Assembly (NCBI GenBank): GCA_026929865.2
Contig: CM049403.1
Span: 26,287,001-26,351,000 of the forward strand
Direction of reading: 5' to 3'
DNA from: Hyperoplus lanceolatus
Lineage: Eukaryota; Chordata; Actinopteri; Uranoscopiformes; Ammodytidae
DNA length: 64,000 nucleotides
Shown: positions 1-10,860 of the stretch, piece by piece
Position numbering within the stretch: position 1 is the stretch's first letter
How the letters are laid out: each line of letters starts with the position of its first letter
Notes under the pieces: generated by a model
Seen by the model: the letters and a program-made list of their open reading frames with translations, nothing else
What the model was told of the DNA's origin: nothing
The model's database searches: none
Translations under genes and position numbers: made by a program

Positions 1-1762
1 TCCCTGCTTAGTTGCCCTGCAATTTAATCTGGAGGCCCAGTCAAGCAAGACAGATGAATCGTGTCATGTTCTGAGAGGCAAGAGAGTTGACTGCTCTGAA
101 ATTTGGAGATAATGTATTAGATAGTCAGGAAGTAGAAGGAAAAACAACTCAATTTAGTTCCTTTTAGAGTGGATTAAGTCTTAAAGACACGTCTCTAGAG
201 CCTCGTCTGTACAACCGAGTTCCGGAGATCAGTTATTCAAGAACTTACTGTCAGAGCAGTTAATCATGTTATTAAGACATTTCTAGGCCAATTATTAAGT
301 GGCGTTTAAGTACCTCGTCTCTGAAACCTTGAATATGTGTAACCCTAGAATATTTGTGTATAAAACAATATGATATAATAATTATTTAAGCAGTAAGCGA
401 GAGGGAAAGAAGAGAGTATGCAGTCAAATTGTGTTAATTAGCTGATAGAAAACAATTGATTACATGTTAATGTTTAATGTCTATTTGTCTAGGGAGAAGT
501 ATAGCTGAATCAACAAAGCATTTACTGCCCAAGCGTGTTTACAATGCTCTTCTATATTTATATGTGTTAACAATCCTTTTCTCTTCTGCTTACAAGACCA
601 ACTGTTTCAGACCAAGTAAAAAAACAAACAAATTACTGAGACAAGAAAGAAGAAGGCAGTATCTTTTTAAAAACCTACAGAAATGACACAGTATCTCCCA
701 CATTATGGCAAACCCTTGCTTTATATCACAGCTAACAGACTTCAGTTTCCTCTTTATTCTAGTAAAGTATGCAAATATCAATAAGCAAACTCGAAGCTTG
801 CTGAGTTGAGCAGTCCACCACAGTTAACACCAAGTGTGCAAGTTCTGCAATAGTTACATCGTTGTCGGGCGGTAACACACACGTTACAAATCAATAAACA
901 CAAATGTACTATTTCCATGAATCTGCTTATTGATTTGCACACTGTAAGAAAGGAGCATACATAAGACATATAAAACAACATGAGGTACTTTACCAATCAG
1001 TAAGATACATCTTACACCATTTACTGCAAATGTTCTAATTACTGTATCAAAGTAAACAATACTTAAATAATGTAAACCCAGCAACTGTGGGAAAGGCAAT
1101 TAAAGTGATACAGCCTGCTCATGTGTAATACATTTGTCTAGTGTTGTAGGGGATCTATTTCACCCAGCACTGTATTATGTTCAGTTAACACTTCACAAAT
1201 CCATGTAGCGATGTATTCCATAACTGGCCGCTAATTAAATTGCCTTCTCAAAAAAAGTATTGCATGAATATTATAAGTCAAATCAATTACCCACTGTTTT
1301 TCATCCATTGCACATCAATTATTTTTGAACAGTTTAAAATGTCATCCCTCCAACACCAAAAGTCAGGTTTGCTCGTTTAGTGCGGTTGCTCGAACCAAAC
1401 CATTGAGTCGGCTGTTAGATGATCAGAGGAAGCCTTGTTAAAGCTGACCGATATTCATGTGGTGGGTTGCTTTGCTTTGGGGTATGTAAATGTGCTTTTA
1501 ACAGCACTTTAACACTGCATACATTTTAAACTGTTCTCTGAAGATATGTTCTCGGAGGAAGCGTGAAAAGTATGAGTCAGAGAGAGAGAGAGAGTCTGAT
1601 GTGATACATTAAAGTTACAAAATAACACAGTGGTTCAGGCTGATGCTAATAAAGTTGGGCAGTGCCAAGTTGCGACAAAGTACTAACAACAACAAAGTAT
1701 CCCCTGGGAGCCAACAATGGCTATTTGTACATCATCTTCAATATTAGCTCATAGCTTCATAG
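1..1762. other. AT-rich intergenic sequence, no gene seen
   Basis: Only short open frames without recognisable domains occur here. A short (GA)n run lies near 1580-1594. No RNA gene, promoter or complete transposon end was recognised. Confidence 0.5.
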
Positions 1763-1991
1763 TTAAAGCTACAGCGCGTAACTTCAGTTGCCCCCATGAG
1801 GAATTCTGAGTCATTACAACCGCACCAGTGTTGGGGGCGACACCAGTTTGTAAATGCTGCCATACTGAGAAACACATAGAGAGTTGTGTGGAGCTGATAG
1901 GCTTGATCAACTTTGTGTCAACCAATTCGCCGATGGCTTGAATGTAGCTGACATGCATTTTTATGAAAAAAGTTACGCACTATAGCTTTAT
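1763..1991. mobile_element. Miniature TTAA-type (piggyBac-like) element, family A
   Basis: A 221 bp non-coding element lies at 1767-1987. Its left end reads AGCTACAGCGCGTAACTT after a TTAA at 1763-1766. The reverse complement of its right end reads AGCTATAGTGCGTAACTT, and TTAT follows at 1988-1991, a one-base variant of TTAA. The terminal inverted repeats match at 16 of 18 positions. TTAA targets with AG..CT-type ends are typical of piggyBac-derived miniature elements; the superfamily is inferred from the target site only. It has no coding capacity and would depend on a transposase supplied elsewhere. Confidence 0.7.
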
Positions 1992-3369
1992 TGTCATGTT
2001 GAGCTGGCTACTTGCTATACCAGCCATAGTACATTGTTTGATCCCTCTGGCCATTTGAAAAGCCCATCTGACTATGTACCCATAACAAAAAAAAACACCG
2101 TAGGTTTAACCCGAGGCCATGTTAAATCTGAGGTTTAAACCTGAGTTACTTTAGGGACAGTTGTCAAAGCCATTGCAGAGTCAGTGCAAATGTATGGGAC
2201 AAATGCTTGAAACATTAAGAAAAAAAAAGATAAGAAGTAATATTAAAGCTAATTCTAAAGGACCTCCAGAAGGTTTTTTATTTTCCTCCGGCCGCTATCT
2301 ATGTGTTGGACGGACTACTTGCATTACCGGTGTAATGAAAATTTATATTATCGTTTTTTTTAAGAGTAACATTTCTCTGAATCAATTCAAATCCCAGATT
2401 AGGATGTATTTAAAATTTAAATTATTAAAAAGCACTTATATCCTATAATGCAGTACAGCATTTTGTCATTGACAGATAGCACACTTTGTTATAGGGATAC
2501 ATAAGAAAGAAATCTTTTCAAGAAGAAGAATTTTCCAAGTCAGTGAGCAGTGCTGACAAGAAGAGGAAGAAGAGGTTGATTGATTAGTTCATTTAATCCG
2601 GCTGCCACACCTCCGCACTATACCAATTCTCCTCCCTTTTTCTTCAGCCCACAGTCTCTTACACTTCAGCATGGCTTTCATCATTACTGTAAAACACACT
2701 GGCACCTTCAATTTCTCTTCATATATGTGGCAAACAATTTCCATCTCAACACATGGCTTTGTTCACTCTAATAGCCAATAGAATTGCACTTAACTCCTCA
2801 AGCTTCTCCATCTCCACTGTGCTGTGAAGAGTCCATACATTAGCCCTGCTCCGAACACATGACCCGGAAAACATAGGGAAAGTGGTGAGGGCCTCACAGC
2901 GTTCACCACCATTCATTCATTCATATAGTGCACAGGGCCTGTGGTGTGCCGGCAACCGTTATTGCCTGCACTGCTGTGTGGTATTGATGGAATCTAAATT
3001 ATACCCGCGGACAATGTTTTATACTTTAGTGCATCAGGAATTACTTTGCTGTGAGCAATGCTGGACCCACTTTACAGGCATCAGAATATAGACTATTGAG
3101 CCATCGCTACTGATCTTTGATTCCTTATCCATATTTGTAGCCGGTGGGTCACGTAACAGGTCTGCAATAGTAACTACTCAGTGAATTCATCAGACTTAGA
3201 AAGCCCACGTTATCTATGAGGACATAAAGGATATAGTTTATCTTTCTTGTGTGCCAGGTCATTACCAGTCAGCAGAGTGTAATGCAATTGTAAACATTGA
3301 TATAACACAAAAACTCTTGACAAAACAAACACAGGCCTAATGTTTAAAGTGAGGGATATTTTTTTCTGA
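1992..3369. other. Intergenic sequence, nothing recognised
   Basis: AT-rich sequence with only short chance open frames. I see no exon-like segment or complete repeat unit. Confidence 0.45.
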
Positions 3370-4136
3370 ATAACCCTTTAACTCCCGCACCAAGAAAAAA
3401 GCAATGAAAAAATTATTTTTTGGCATTTTGTTTCCCCTTGGGTAAATAATAAACACAATCAGATATTTTTTTTTGCTTGGACCCCATAGTTTTTTAAATA
3501 TTAACCTCTACCAAACGGTTGAGATGGCGATTCATGGTTAAAGTACCAAAATTCCTGAAAATACCAAAAACAGTAGAAAAGTAAAATATAACGCCAAGGT
3601 ATAATGAAATAAACAACAAAATATGTTTTGTGGGCATTGGATCAAGTTTTTTTCTTGTAGTATGCCACAAAAAATTGCTGTTTTTTATTTCAACAGACGA
3701 AAATGTTGAATCGAGCAAGAAAACTTTGCATTTTCAACTTTCATCGTGACCTCATTTGTGTTGAGGTGTAACAGCCCAATATACTCAACTTGAATTCACT
3801 TTTGATTGTATGCTAGTTGTCTTGTCGTCAAAATACTGCAGTATGGCGACTGCCATAGAGCCACGGCTACTCCGATTCTCCAGGCAGTCTCATGTTCCAT
3901 TTCCCGCTCACTTGCAAACAAGGCCCAGAGGTTCTTGAATTCCTGACTTATTCTAATACTTTAAAAAAACATTGCATAACACAGGAAAACAATGCATCAA
4001 TGACTTATGTCTTACCAACATTAGTCATTTGGTTGAAATCAGATTATGTTTGATAATATGATTTCCACATATTTAGTTACGATTTCCACATATTAATTTA
4101 TGATATTTACCAAATTAAATCAGAAAACATCCTGTT

Positions 4137-4993
4137 TGTTATATTTTTGGACAAGATATCAAGGCGTAGTCACGGTGGGGAGGGGTTGCAGTTCAGTGGG
4201 CTGAGGATCTCATCTCTGCTGTTTGCAGATGATGTGGTAATGATGGCATCATCGGTCTTTGACCTTCAGCTCTCACTGGATCGGTTCGCAGCCGAGTGTG
4301 AAGTGGTTGGCATGAGGATCAGCACCTTTAAATCTGAGGCCATGGTGCTCAGTAGGAACCTGATGGATCAACTCCAGATATGGAATGAGTCCTTACCCCA
4401 TAGTGAAGGAGTTCAAGTAGCCTACTTTTGGGTCTTGTTTGCAAGTGAGGGAACAATGAGAGTGAGATGGCCAGAGAATCGGAGCAGCAGGGGCGGTTTT
4501 GCACTCGCTTTACCGCAACCTTGTGACGAAAAGAGAGCTGAGTCAGAAGGCAAAGCTCTTGATCTACCGATCGATCTTCATTCCTACTCTCACCTATGGT
4601 CATAAAGGCTGGGTAATGACCGAAAGAACAAGATACGAGTGCCCAAAATGGGTTTATTCAGGAGTGTGGCTGGTTGCTCCCTTAGATATAGGGGGAAAAG
4701 CTCAGTCACCCTGAGAGATTTGGAGTAGAGATGCTGCTCCTTTTGCAAAGAAAGTACTAGTTGAGATGGTTGGGGCATCTGGTAAGGATGCCCCCTGGGC
4801 GCCTCCCTAGGGAGGTGTTCCAGGCACGACCAAGACCCAGGACTAGATTGCGAGATTACATCTCTAAGCTTGCCTGTGAACACCTCAGGATCCCCCAGTT
4901 AGAACTGGTTAATGTGGCTAAGGAAACGGAAATTTGAGGTCCGATGGAGCCGTTGGCCCACCGACCCAACCCTGGATAAGTGGATGGGCAACG
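4137..4993 (+). mobile_element. 5'-truncated Rex3 LINE (RTE clade) fragment
   Basis: Encodes the C-terminal half of a fish Rex3 reverse transcriptase. The frame from 4147 contains the catalytic box SSLLFADDVVMMASS and then the Rex3-like CEVVGMRISTFKSEAMVLSR. The frame then shifts near 4470-4500, and the protein continues in another frame from 4499 with HSLYRNLVTKRELSQKAK and IPTLTYGHKGWVMTERTR. Further decay follows. The 3' end carries the family's GGATAAGTGGATGG-type tail. Compared with full Rex3, the endonuclease domain and N-terminal RT are missing. It is a dead fragment with at least one frameshift and later stops, and it lies inside the ATAA-flanked DNA element, so it inserted after that element. 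Confidence 0.85.
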
Positions 4994-5243
4994 TATAAAT
5001 GGGTGAATTTTGAAAAAATCTCAGAAAGTGACAAAAACGACGGAAATAAGAAATTATTTTAGCATATTTATAATAAAATAGCATTACATGTTTCATATTT
5101 ACAGCAATGAATGATCAGAAGTATTGATTTGTATTGCGCATATTAAATTATAATGGCATTAGATGCACTTTGCTACATTAACCATAAAGTGCTAAATCAA
5201 CCGTTTGGTTGAGGTCGTTTTCAAAAAATTATTACACGTTTAT

Positions 5244-6159
5244 TTAAAGCAGCAACGAGTAACATTTAAATATCTTTTAAACAGCCTCATGTTTCCTCTC
5301 ATAATCATAAATTACCTTTAACAGCAAACGAGACCATCTGTGCAAAGAAAGACTTTTTTATATAGTTTTTATTACTGCATTTGATCTGGTCGTACACCCA
5401 GTCCGATTTTCGGTTCACGCGTGCATGCTCTATGGTCACATATCCGTATTGGTCGCAGATTTCAGTGCGGCGCAGGAACGCGATTTGAGAAGCCTATGGC
5501 TCCAGGTGAGGGAAGGGGAGCGGGAGCCTTGTTTGAGACAGTTGTTTGTTCATAATGACTGATAACGGGGCTGAACCATCAAAGAAAAAAAAGAAAAGCT
5601 AAAAGGGAGAGTGATAGGCGGGCGGGAGGGCGTTGTCAAGCAACGTATACACAATTTCACGCAGCGAACCTAGACTGCAGTGTTTACTCCTAAATGAATG
5701 AGCGGTAGCCTACTAAAACAAAGTTTACTTTGCCTCACCAGCATCATCAGATGACCATTATTCATCTGAAATAGTCATTATTTACAACATAAACACATTA
5801 CCTCATCGTGATCCATACTAACTAACTGCCATCTCTCGTTCATTCGCTTGGTGTGAGGACACGGACTCGTTCAGCTCCGTGAGAGGTGACAATGCATCAA
5901 CTCATTGCAATCAGGTGTGTTTAGCACTTACTGCCATTAGTTGATGCTGTGTCACCCATAGACTCAAAGAGCCGAAAAGAGTCCGGTGCCCTCCACACTT
6001 TCAACACACGGACACGCACCATATTGCTTCCTGATTATTTGAATCTTGCACTTCCTGCACGAGCTAGAAAACAGCTTCACGACAGCTGGCGTCGTTAAAA
6101 TACTACCGTTTTTGTTCAAAGGTGTCGCCAACGTGCCGACTTACTCGTAGTGGCTTTAA
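5244..6159. mobile_element. TTAA-flanked miniature element, family B, copy 1
   Basis: A 908 bp non-coding element (5248-6155) flanked on both sides by TTAA. The left end is AGCAGCAACGAGTAA; the right end in reverse complement is AGCCACTACGAGTAA (12 of 15 identical). It is nearly identical to the copy at 14317-15226. It sits inside the 3374-6514 element, which dates its insertion as later than that element. TTAA targeting points to piggyBac-type mobilisation, which is inferred. Confidence 0.8.
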
Positions 6160-6338
6160 GTCTTTTGTGTGGTATCAATTTACATAATTCTGTTCATTAG
6201 GGTGTTGGACAATATGACTTGTTGAAAAAAATATACTTACCTTTAAAAATTTCACCCAAAAACTGTCAACATGTTTGGAGTGATTTTGCTGTTTACGATT
6301 TTCAGGTTTTAGGGGACCTAAGAGGCATACCATTTAAA

Positions 6339-6380
6339 GACACAGTGACATCTAGTGTTGACACAGTGACATCTAGTGTT
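6339..6380 (+). repeat. Perfect 21-bp tandem duplication
   Basis: The unit GACACAGTGACATCTAGTGTT occurs twice head-to-tail with no mismatch, within the right part of the ATAA-flanked transposon. It may be a local slippage product. Confidence 0.9.
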
Positions 6381-6518
6381 TTTTTTAGGATAACATACGT
6401 TGGCCGAATGGTAGAGATGGCCCAATCAGGTTTAGTTAAATTGAGCACCCCCCTCAATAAAATATAGTGACTCAAAATGTGCTCTACCAAATGGTTGAGC
6501 AGGCGGTTAAAGGGATAA

Positions 6519-9391
6519 GCTGTTTATTACTGTGTGAGAATAAAAGCAGCAAATGGCTCTTGAAAAAAGGAAACAGTCATCTGACTCATTTTGAGAAGAC
6601 TTAAATTGCTCTATTCATGTTAACACAAAGGGAAAGTGGAAAATTGAAACTACTTTGACTACTTTTGAGGCTAAATAGGCAAGCGGGGGATGGTCCAAAA
6701 TGGGACATAGTGTTCATGTGTTGGCAAAGTGCACTCTGTTCCTGTTAAATTATGAACTATAACTGCAGTTTTAAGACCCACCATACAATTAGTTTTTTTT
6801 CTCAATTATTACTACTGTGCCTCAATAATTTCAAAAACCCCTGATGCTTTAGTGTCCCAGTTTTTGAGTACATATTGTACCTGTCATACATTATGTTTTA
6901 AAATGTTTAAAGCCTAGCTCACCACCAGACATCTGCAGACCTCATTGTTTTTGAGGTTCTTTCTCTGGAAATATTGGTTTACTCTCCTATACTCTCATTT
7001 CTTTGGAGGCTCACTGTCATATTTGTAGCAAATACATGTAATATACGAGGCAATAGAATTACAAATAACATAGACAGTGGGCTGAAGATGAATGCAAAAC
7101 AAAAACACAGGATGATAAGATCTGATCCGTCAAAGGTGGGTTTATCAGAATGTACCTGGGGGTGGTTGTGGTGTAGCGGTTAGAGCTACTTGAGGACTTT
7201 GAATTTAAAGCACGTCAAGGATTTTACGTATTACCTAAAAAATTGCTCAAAATGGGAAATGCAAAAAGTATGTTGGGTGACCTGGATATTGAATTTCCAA
7301 AATGTGTTTTGGAAGTTGGTGTTTTTAATATTTAATTTCCTCTTTTATCTCCCATAATAAAGTAATAAGCACCACCATATTTTCTCTGCTGAACAGAACC
7401 TCAATTCTAACTGGGTCTTAACATTGTGTATGACAATAGAAATTTGCAAGGCTGTTAACAAAATATATTGAGCATTTCAAAATCATGCTGAGGGCCTGAT
7501 GTGGCATGTGACGCCGTTAAACAAGCTAGATGAAATCATAGCCTATGAAACTGAGTATATTACATCTAAACGTCCCACTTCTCTTCATGGATCTCCAACT
7601 CATGACGGTCTACCTTACTTTCTGATCTCAGTGCTTTTAGTTATAAGTAACTATGTTCATCAGTATAAACGACTTACATGTCGGTTGGAAATAAAATTAT
7701 ATCCATTCCCAAGATTTAATTTGGGTGAAAGCACAAAAAGGGTTGTGGTGATTCAGGATGACACTTGACTGACTATTGTTCAATACAATCCCCAAGCTGG
7801 AGTGACTTCAAAGAAAAGACAGAATAAAAAGACAACACTTAAAGAACACTAAATGCGATTTGATTGGAATGAGATATGTGTTTCCATGGATACCTAGTGT
7901 TGCTTCAGAAAGACAATCACTGAGGCAGAAAAAAGGCCTTCACACTGTAGCCTTTGAGACCAACTTCCGGACCTGAAAGATAGAAGGCAAAGTGGACTTC
8001 CTACGCTAAGCCGGACAGTCCATCATTAACAACTAGACAGCTTAATTAAAGGGATCAGAATAAGATCTCACAGACAAAGGGTAAAACAGTAAAAATTAAC
8101 TTGTATTAATTTGTAATTTGAATTACATATAGCTGTTTGTGTAATGCCTTTATCCTTTTTCACAAACCCTATCTTTTTGCTTTTTTTGGCTGTTTAACGA
8201 GTTGTAATTTTTGCATATCTTTTCACATTTTTACATGCATTTTACAGCTTCTCTTGCAGATGTCCACGTGCACACACCCACACATGCCAGGACCAGCTGG
8301 CCATTAACAGCAGCAGGACTGTCCGTAATGATTTGGCCTGTCAAGTGTGATCCTGCCGAGTCAGGCTGCATACAGCGGAGCGCAATAGCCACCGGGAGTT
8401 TCGAGTCAGCTCTGACAAATGGCCAAGGCTGGCAGTGGATCAGCAGACGTTGGGGCTGTCTGACTTATCACTCCACCAGCAGACACTAGTACAGCCACTG
8501 GTTTGACTGCAGGCTCCTGTGCTCTCGCCTAGTATTTTTCTCACTCGCTCATGCTGCATTTCTATACTCAGTCAGCCTGTTTTTCTTTCTCGTTATCACT
8601 TGTAATTCCAAACCAAAGTTACAGATGCTTTATTGGCATGCCTCTACTAAAATTAACAATGCCACCAAAGATGTCAAAACATGTACCCATTGCCGCTGGG
8701 CCAGCAGAGTTTTTTTTTGTATGTGTTTCCAACCTGTTTTACATTCATGCAGTTCCATACATTTATTTCAGCTGCTCAAGTGCAGCCAGATTAATTACTT
8801 TTGCACTCTGTACTGAAAAGGCTAATGGCATCCGTGAGATTCTCATTTTGACTGATCCGGTATGCATAGTTAATCGTTTTATTTTTAGGATAGGTGTTTT
8901 TTATGTTTATCCTCATTTATGACTGTACGCTGTTTAGTACATTTGTCTTTATTATATGGTCTGGGAAATCATCCAACCCTGTGTGTGCACACAAACATCT
9001 GTTTAATCACTCATATGTCTATATAGATATAGATGTTTACAGATGTCTGAATTTCCTTTGGGATCGATAAAGTATGTATCTATCTAATCTATATTTCTAT
9101 ATCTTGCTGACTGTAAGTAAGTAACCAAGTTAGTAAGGTTTATTTATACAAAACTTCTAAAAACACACAAATTGCTACACACACACACACACACAATCAA
9201 AAATAGCATATAGATGAATAATAAAATAGATTAAATGCAATGCAATAAAAATAGTGCAAGGAGAGACAAAATAAGGTAAAATGAACCACAATCAAAAACA
9301 CGGCACGCACAAACATAAATAGAGAGCTTGATGGAGATTTATAGAAAGCTTTCCATATTCAAAAGTATTTTCAGAAGATGCTTAAAATAGT
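6519..9391. other. Intergenic sequence with short retroposon traces
   Basis: No gene was found. A tRNA-like SINE head trace (GTGTAGCGGTTAGAGC) lies near 7170-7186 without the rest of a SINE. The 8250-8490 stretch is less AT-rich and lacks repeat signatures; it is a possible conserved non-coding segment but has no demonstrable function. Confidence 0.4.
9045..9095 (+). mobile_element. LINE 3' tail trace
   Basis: The text TGAATTTCCTTTGGGATC followed by AATAAAG-like GATAAAGTATG and TATCTATCTA microsatellite steps matches the common 3' terminus of fish non-LTR retrotransposons, which end in a short tandem repeat. Only the tail is present, so the clade cannot be assigned. Confidence 0.5.
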
Positions 9392-9620
9392 CAAAAATTA
9401 CAATAAGGGTACATTAATTAACTGTTGTAAATGCTTACTTAATTCTTGATAAGTGTTGACTAAGCATTTACTAACTTTTAATAGCGACTTACATAATAAT
9501 TATTGAACATTAACTTAGCATTAACTAGCCATTGATAACTAGCATTTACAGTTAGTACTTGTTTAATAAGCATTAGCAAACCATTACTAGCATTGACTAA
9601 TAATGAACTAACAGTTAATT

Positions 9621-10841
9621 AGTGTACCCAGGGCTGCCAAGTTTCACCAAAAGTTTGGAGTGAGATTTTTTGGCCGAGGGACCCAAAACCGTGTCCTCTT
9701 TCCCACCCAATCATTTTTGCTAGTGTCCTGGAAGTTTACATATTGTTCATAATAAATCAGAAATAAAAGACAATTGGAAAATGTGATAAAACATCAAAAA
9801 TCTTATTAAAATAAACAAATTCATGAATTGCAAAGTCGTAGGACAGGTTTTAAGTAAACATTGGGTGTGGACATATTGTAAGTGAGTGTCTGTGGTTCCC
9901 CCCCAGAAAATTTTGAGCATTAAACACTTAATTTCCTGCATTCTGGTGAATTTTTATGAAGCAATGTGTGCCTTTTCTGCATTCATTTTTATGTAAAGTA
10001 AAAGAGAACATTCACGGTTTCGCTGACACACATTCAATTGAATAGCCTACAATGCATGTGTAGTGCTTTCAAATATCTCCTGTAGCCTATTGTTAAAACA
10101 TTTGGTTAAACTGTAATAAAGGTAATTATTCTATATGTATTCAACATTGTATGGGTTATCCAATTATCCAATTTCAATTCACCATTATTATATTAAATCT
10201 ATGACACTTGATGTCTTCTCAGAACATATTTTTCCCACAGTAACCTCTAAGCTTAGTTACTCAATACATTCATTCAATTAATGTTGACAACATTTTAGAA
10301 CAAAAATGTGTTGGTATGTCAACCAGCCCAATAACATAATGCAAAACAAGCTTGAATATATCAAGTGAAGTGACTGATTTGAATTAAGGTGTTCTTACCT
10401 CTTTGTTTATTTAATACCGGTGTCCTTGTTGTCATTAATTTTCCATATAATTTGAACAAAGGGCGGGACTGGGAGGCGTCAGTCTTTTATTAGTTTTGTA
10501 GCGTAACGCAGGGGGGCGTGGCCTTGGTGGTTTGCCAAGTGGCTGCTGCGGCTACGGGCTGCACACGGCCATGGATATTTCTTTATAGGTCCATGTCATG
10601 AACCTATAAAGAAACCGCGCGTGCAGAAAGCATGGCAGAAAGAGGATGTCACGAAACTCAGTCCGTTTAGCTTTTCAAAATAAGACTTTCAAAGTAAAAG
10701 TACCAAATATATATATATATATATTACGGGGATTCATTTCTCTGCGTGAGAAATTGGAGGTGTGGCGTGTGAGCGTGTGAACTGGTTGATATGCGTGTGT
10801 CTCACGGCCAAAGCATGAGACTTGGCCGCTCTGAGTGTACC
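9621..10841. mobile_element. hAT-type non-autonomous element with 8-bp target duplication
   Basis: The element spans 9629-10833. The left end is CAGGGCTGCCAAGTTTCACC; the right end in reverse complement is CAGAGCGGCCAAGTCTCATG. AGTGTACC lies directly outside both ends (9621-9628 and 10834-10841), a perfect 8-bp target duplication, as the hAT superfamily makes. The duplicated site lies in the terminal repeat of a host miniature element. No transposase frame is recognisable. The interior is AT-rich, with a short AT repeat at about 10711-10725 and a 13-bp hairpin at 10578-10614. Confidence 0.8.
10578..10614. repeat. Hairpin, 13-bp perfect stem
   Basis: TTTCTTTATAGGT (10578-10590) is the exact reverse complement of ACCTATAAAGAAA (10602-10614), with an 11-base loop containing CATG. 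The same 13-mer recurs at 20020-20032, again next to CCATGG and again inside a hAT-like element. Confidence 0.85.
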
Positions 10842-10860
10842 CTTATTGTAAAGTGTTAGC

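Larger units (their letters stand above)
3370..6518. mobile_element. 3.1 kb composite DNA transposon with ATAA direct repeats
   Basis: The element spans 3374-6514. It begins CCCTTTAAC and ends GTTAAAGGG, perfect 9-bp inverted termini, followed inward by similar CCCGC and GCAGG sequence. ATAA lies immediately outside both ends (3370-3373 and 6515-6518), a 4-bp direct repeat that fits a target-site duplication. An 18-bp subterminal motif CTCTACCAAACGGTTGAG (3506-3523) recurs with one change at 6482-6499, and a related copy is at 5198-5214. The body is interrupted by a Rex3 LINE fragment (4137-4993) and a TTAA miniature element (5248-6155). No transposase frame is visible, so it is non-autonomous. 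A 4-bp target site suggests a piggyBac relative, though ATAA instead of TTAA is unusual. Confidence 0.6.
9392..10860. mobile_element. Miniature element with ACACTTTACAATAAGG-type ends, split by a hAT insertion
   Basis: The left end carries TTACAATAAGGGTACATTAA at about 9398-9417, and the right end (about 10834-10860) carries the reverse complement, AGTGTACCCTTATTGTAAAG followed by TGTTA. The inner part 9430-9628 is rich in diverged short inverted repeats. The element is interrupted within its right terminal repeat by the hAT element 9629-10833; without that insert it would be about 250 bp. The ends resemble those of the element at 53070-53296 (GGTAACACTTTACAATAAGG), so they belong to one group. 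It is non-coding. Outer boundaries are approximate because the left outermost bases are diverged. Confidence 0.65.

Noticed and set aside
4147-4605. 152-codon open frame as a host gene
   Set aside because: It is a Rex3 LINE reverse transcriptase fragment.
7165-7190. SINE on the plus strand
   Set aside because: Only a short tRNA-like box A-type text is present, without box B or tail.
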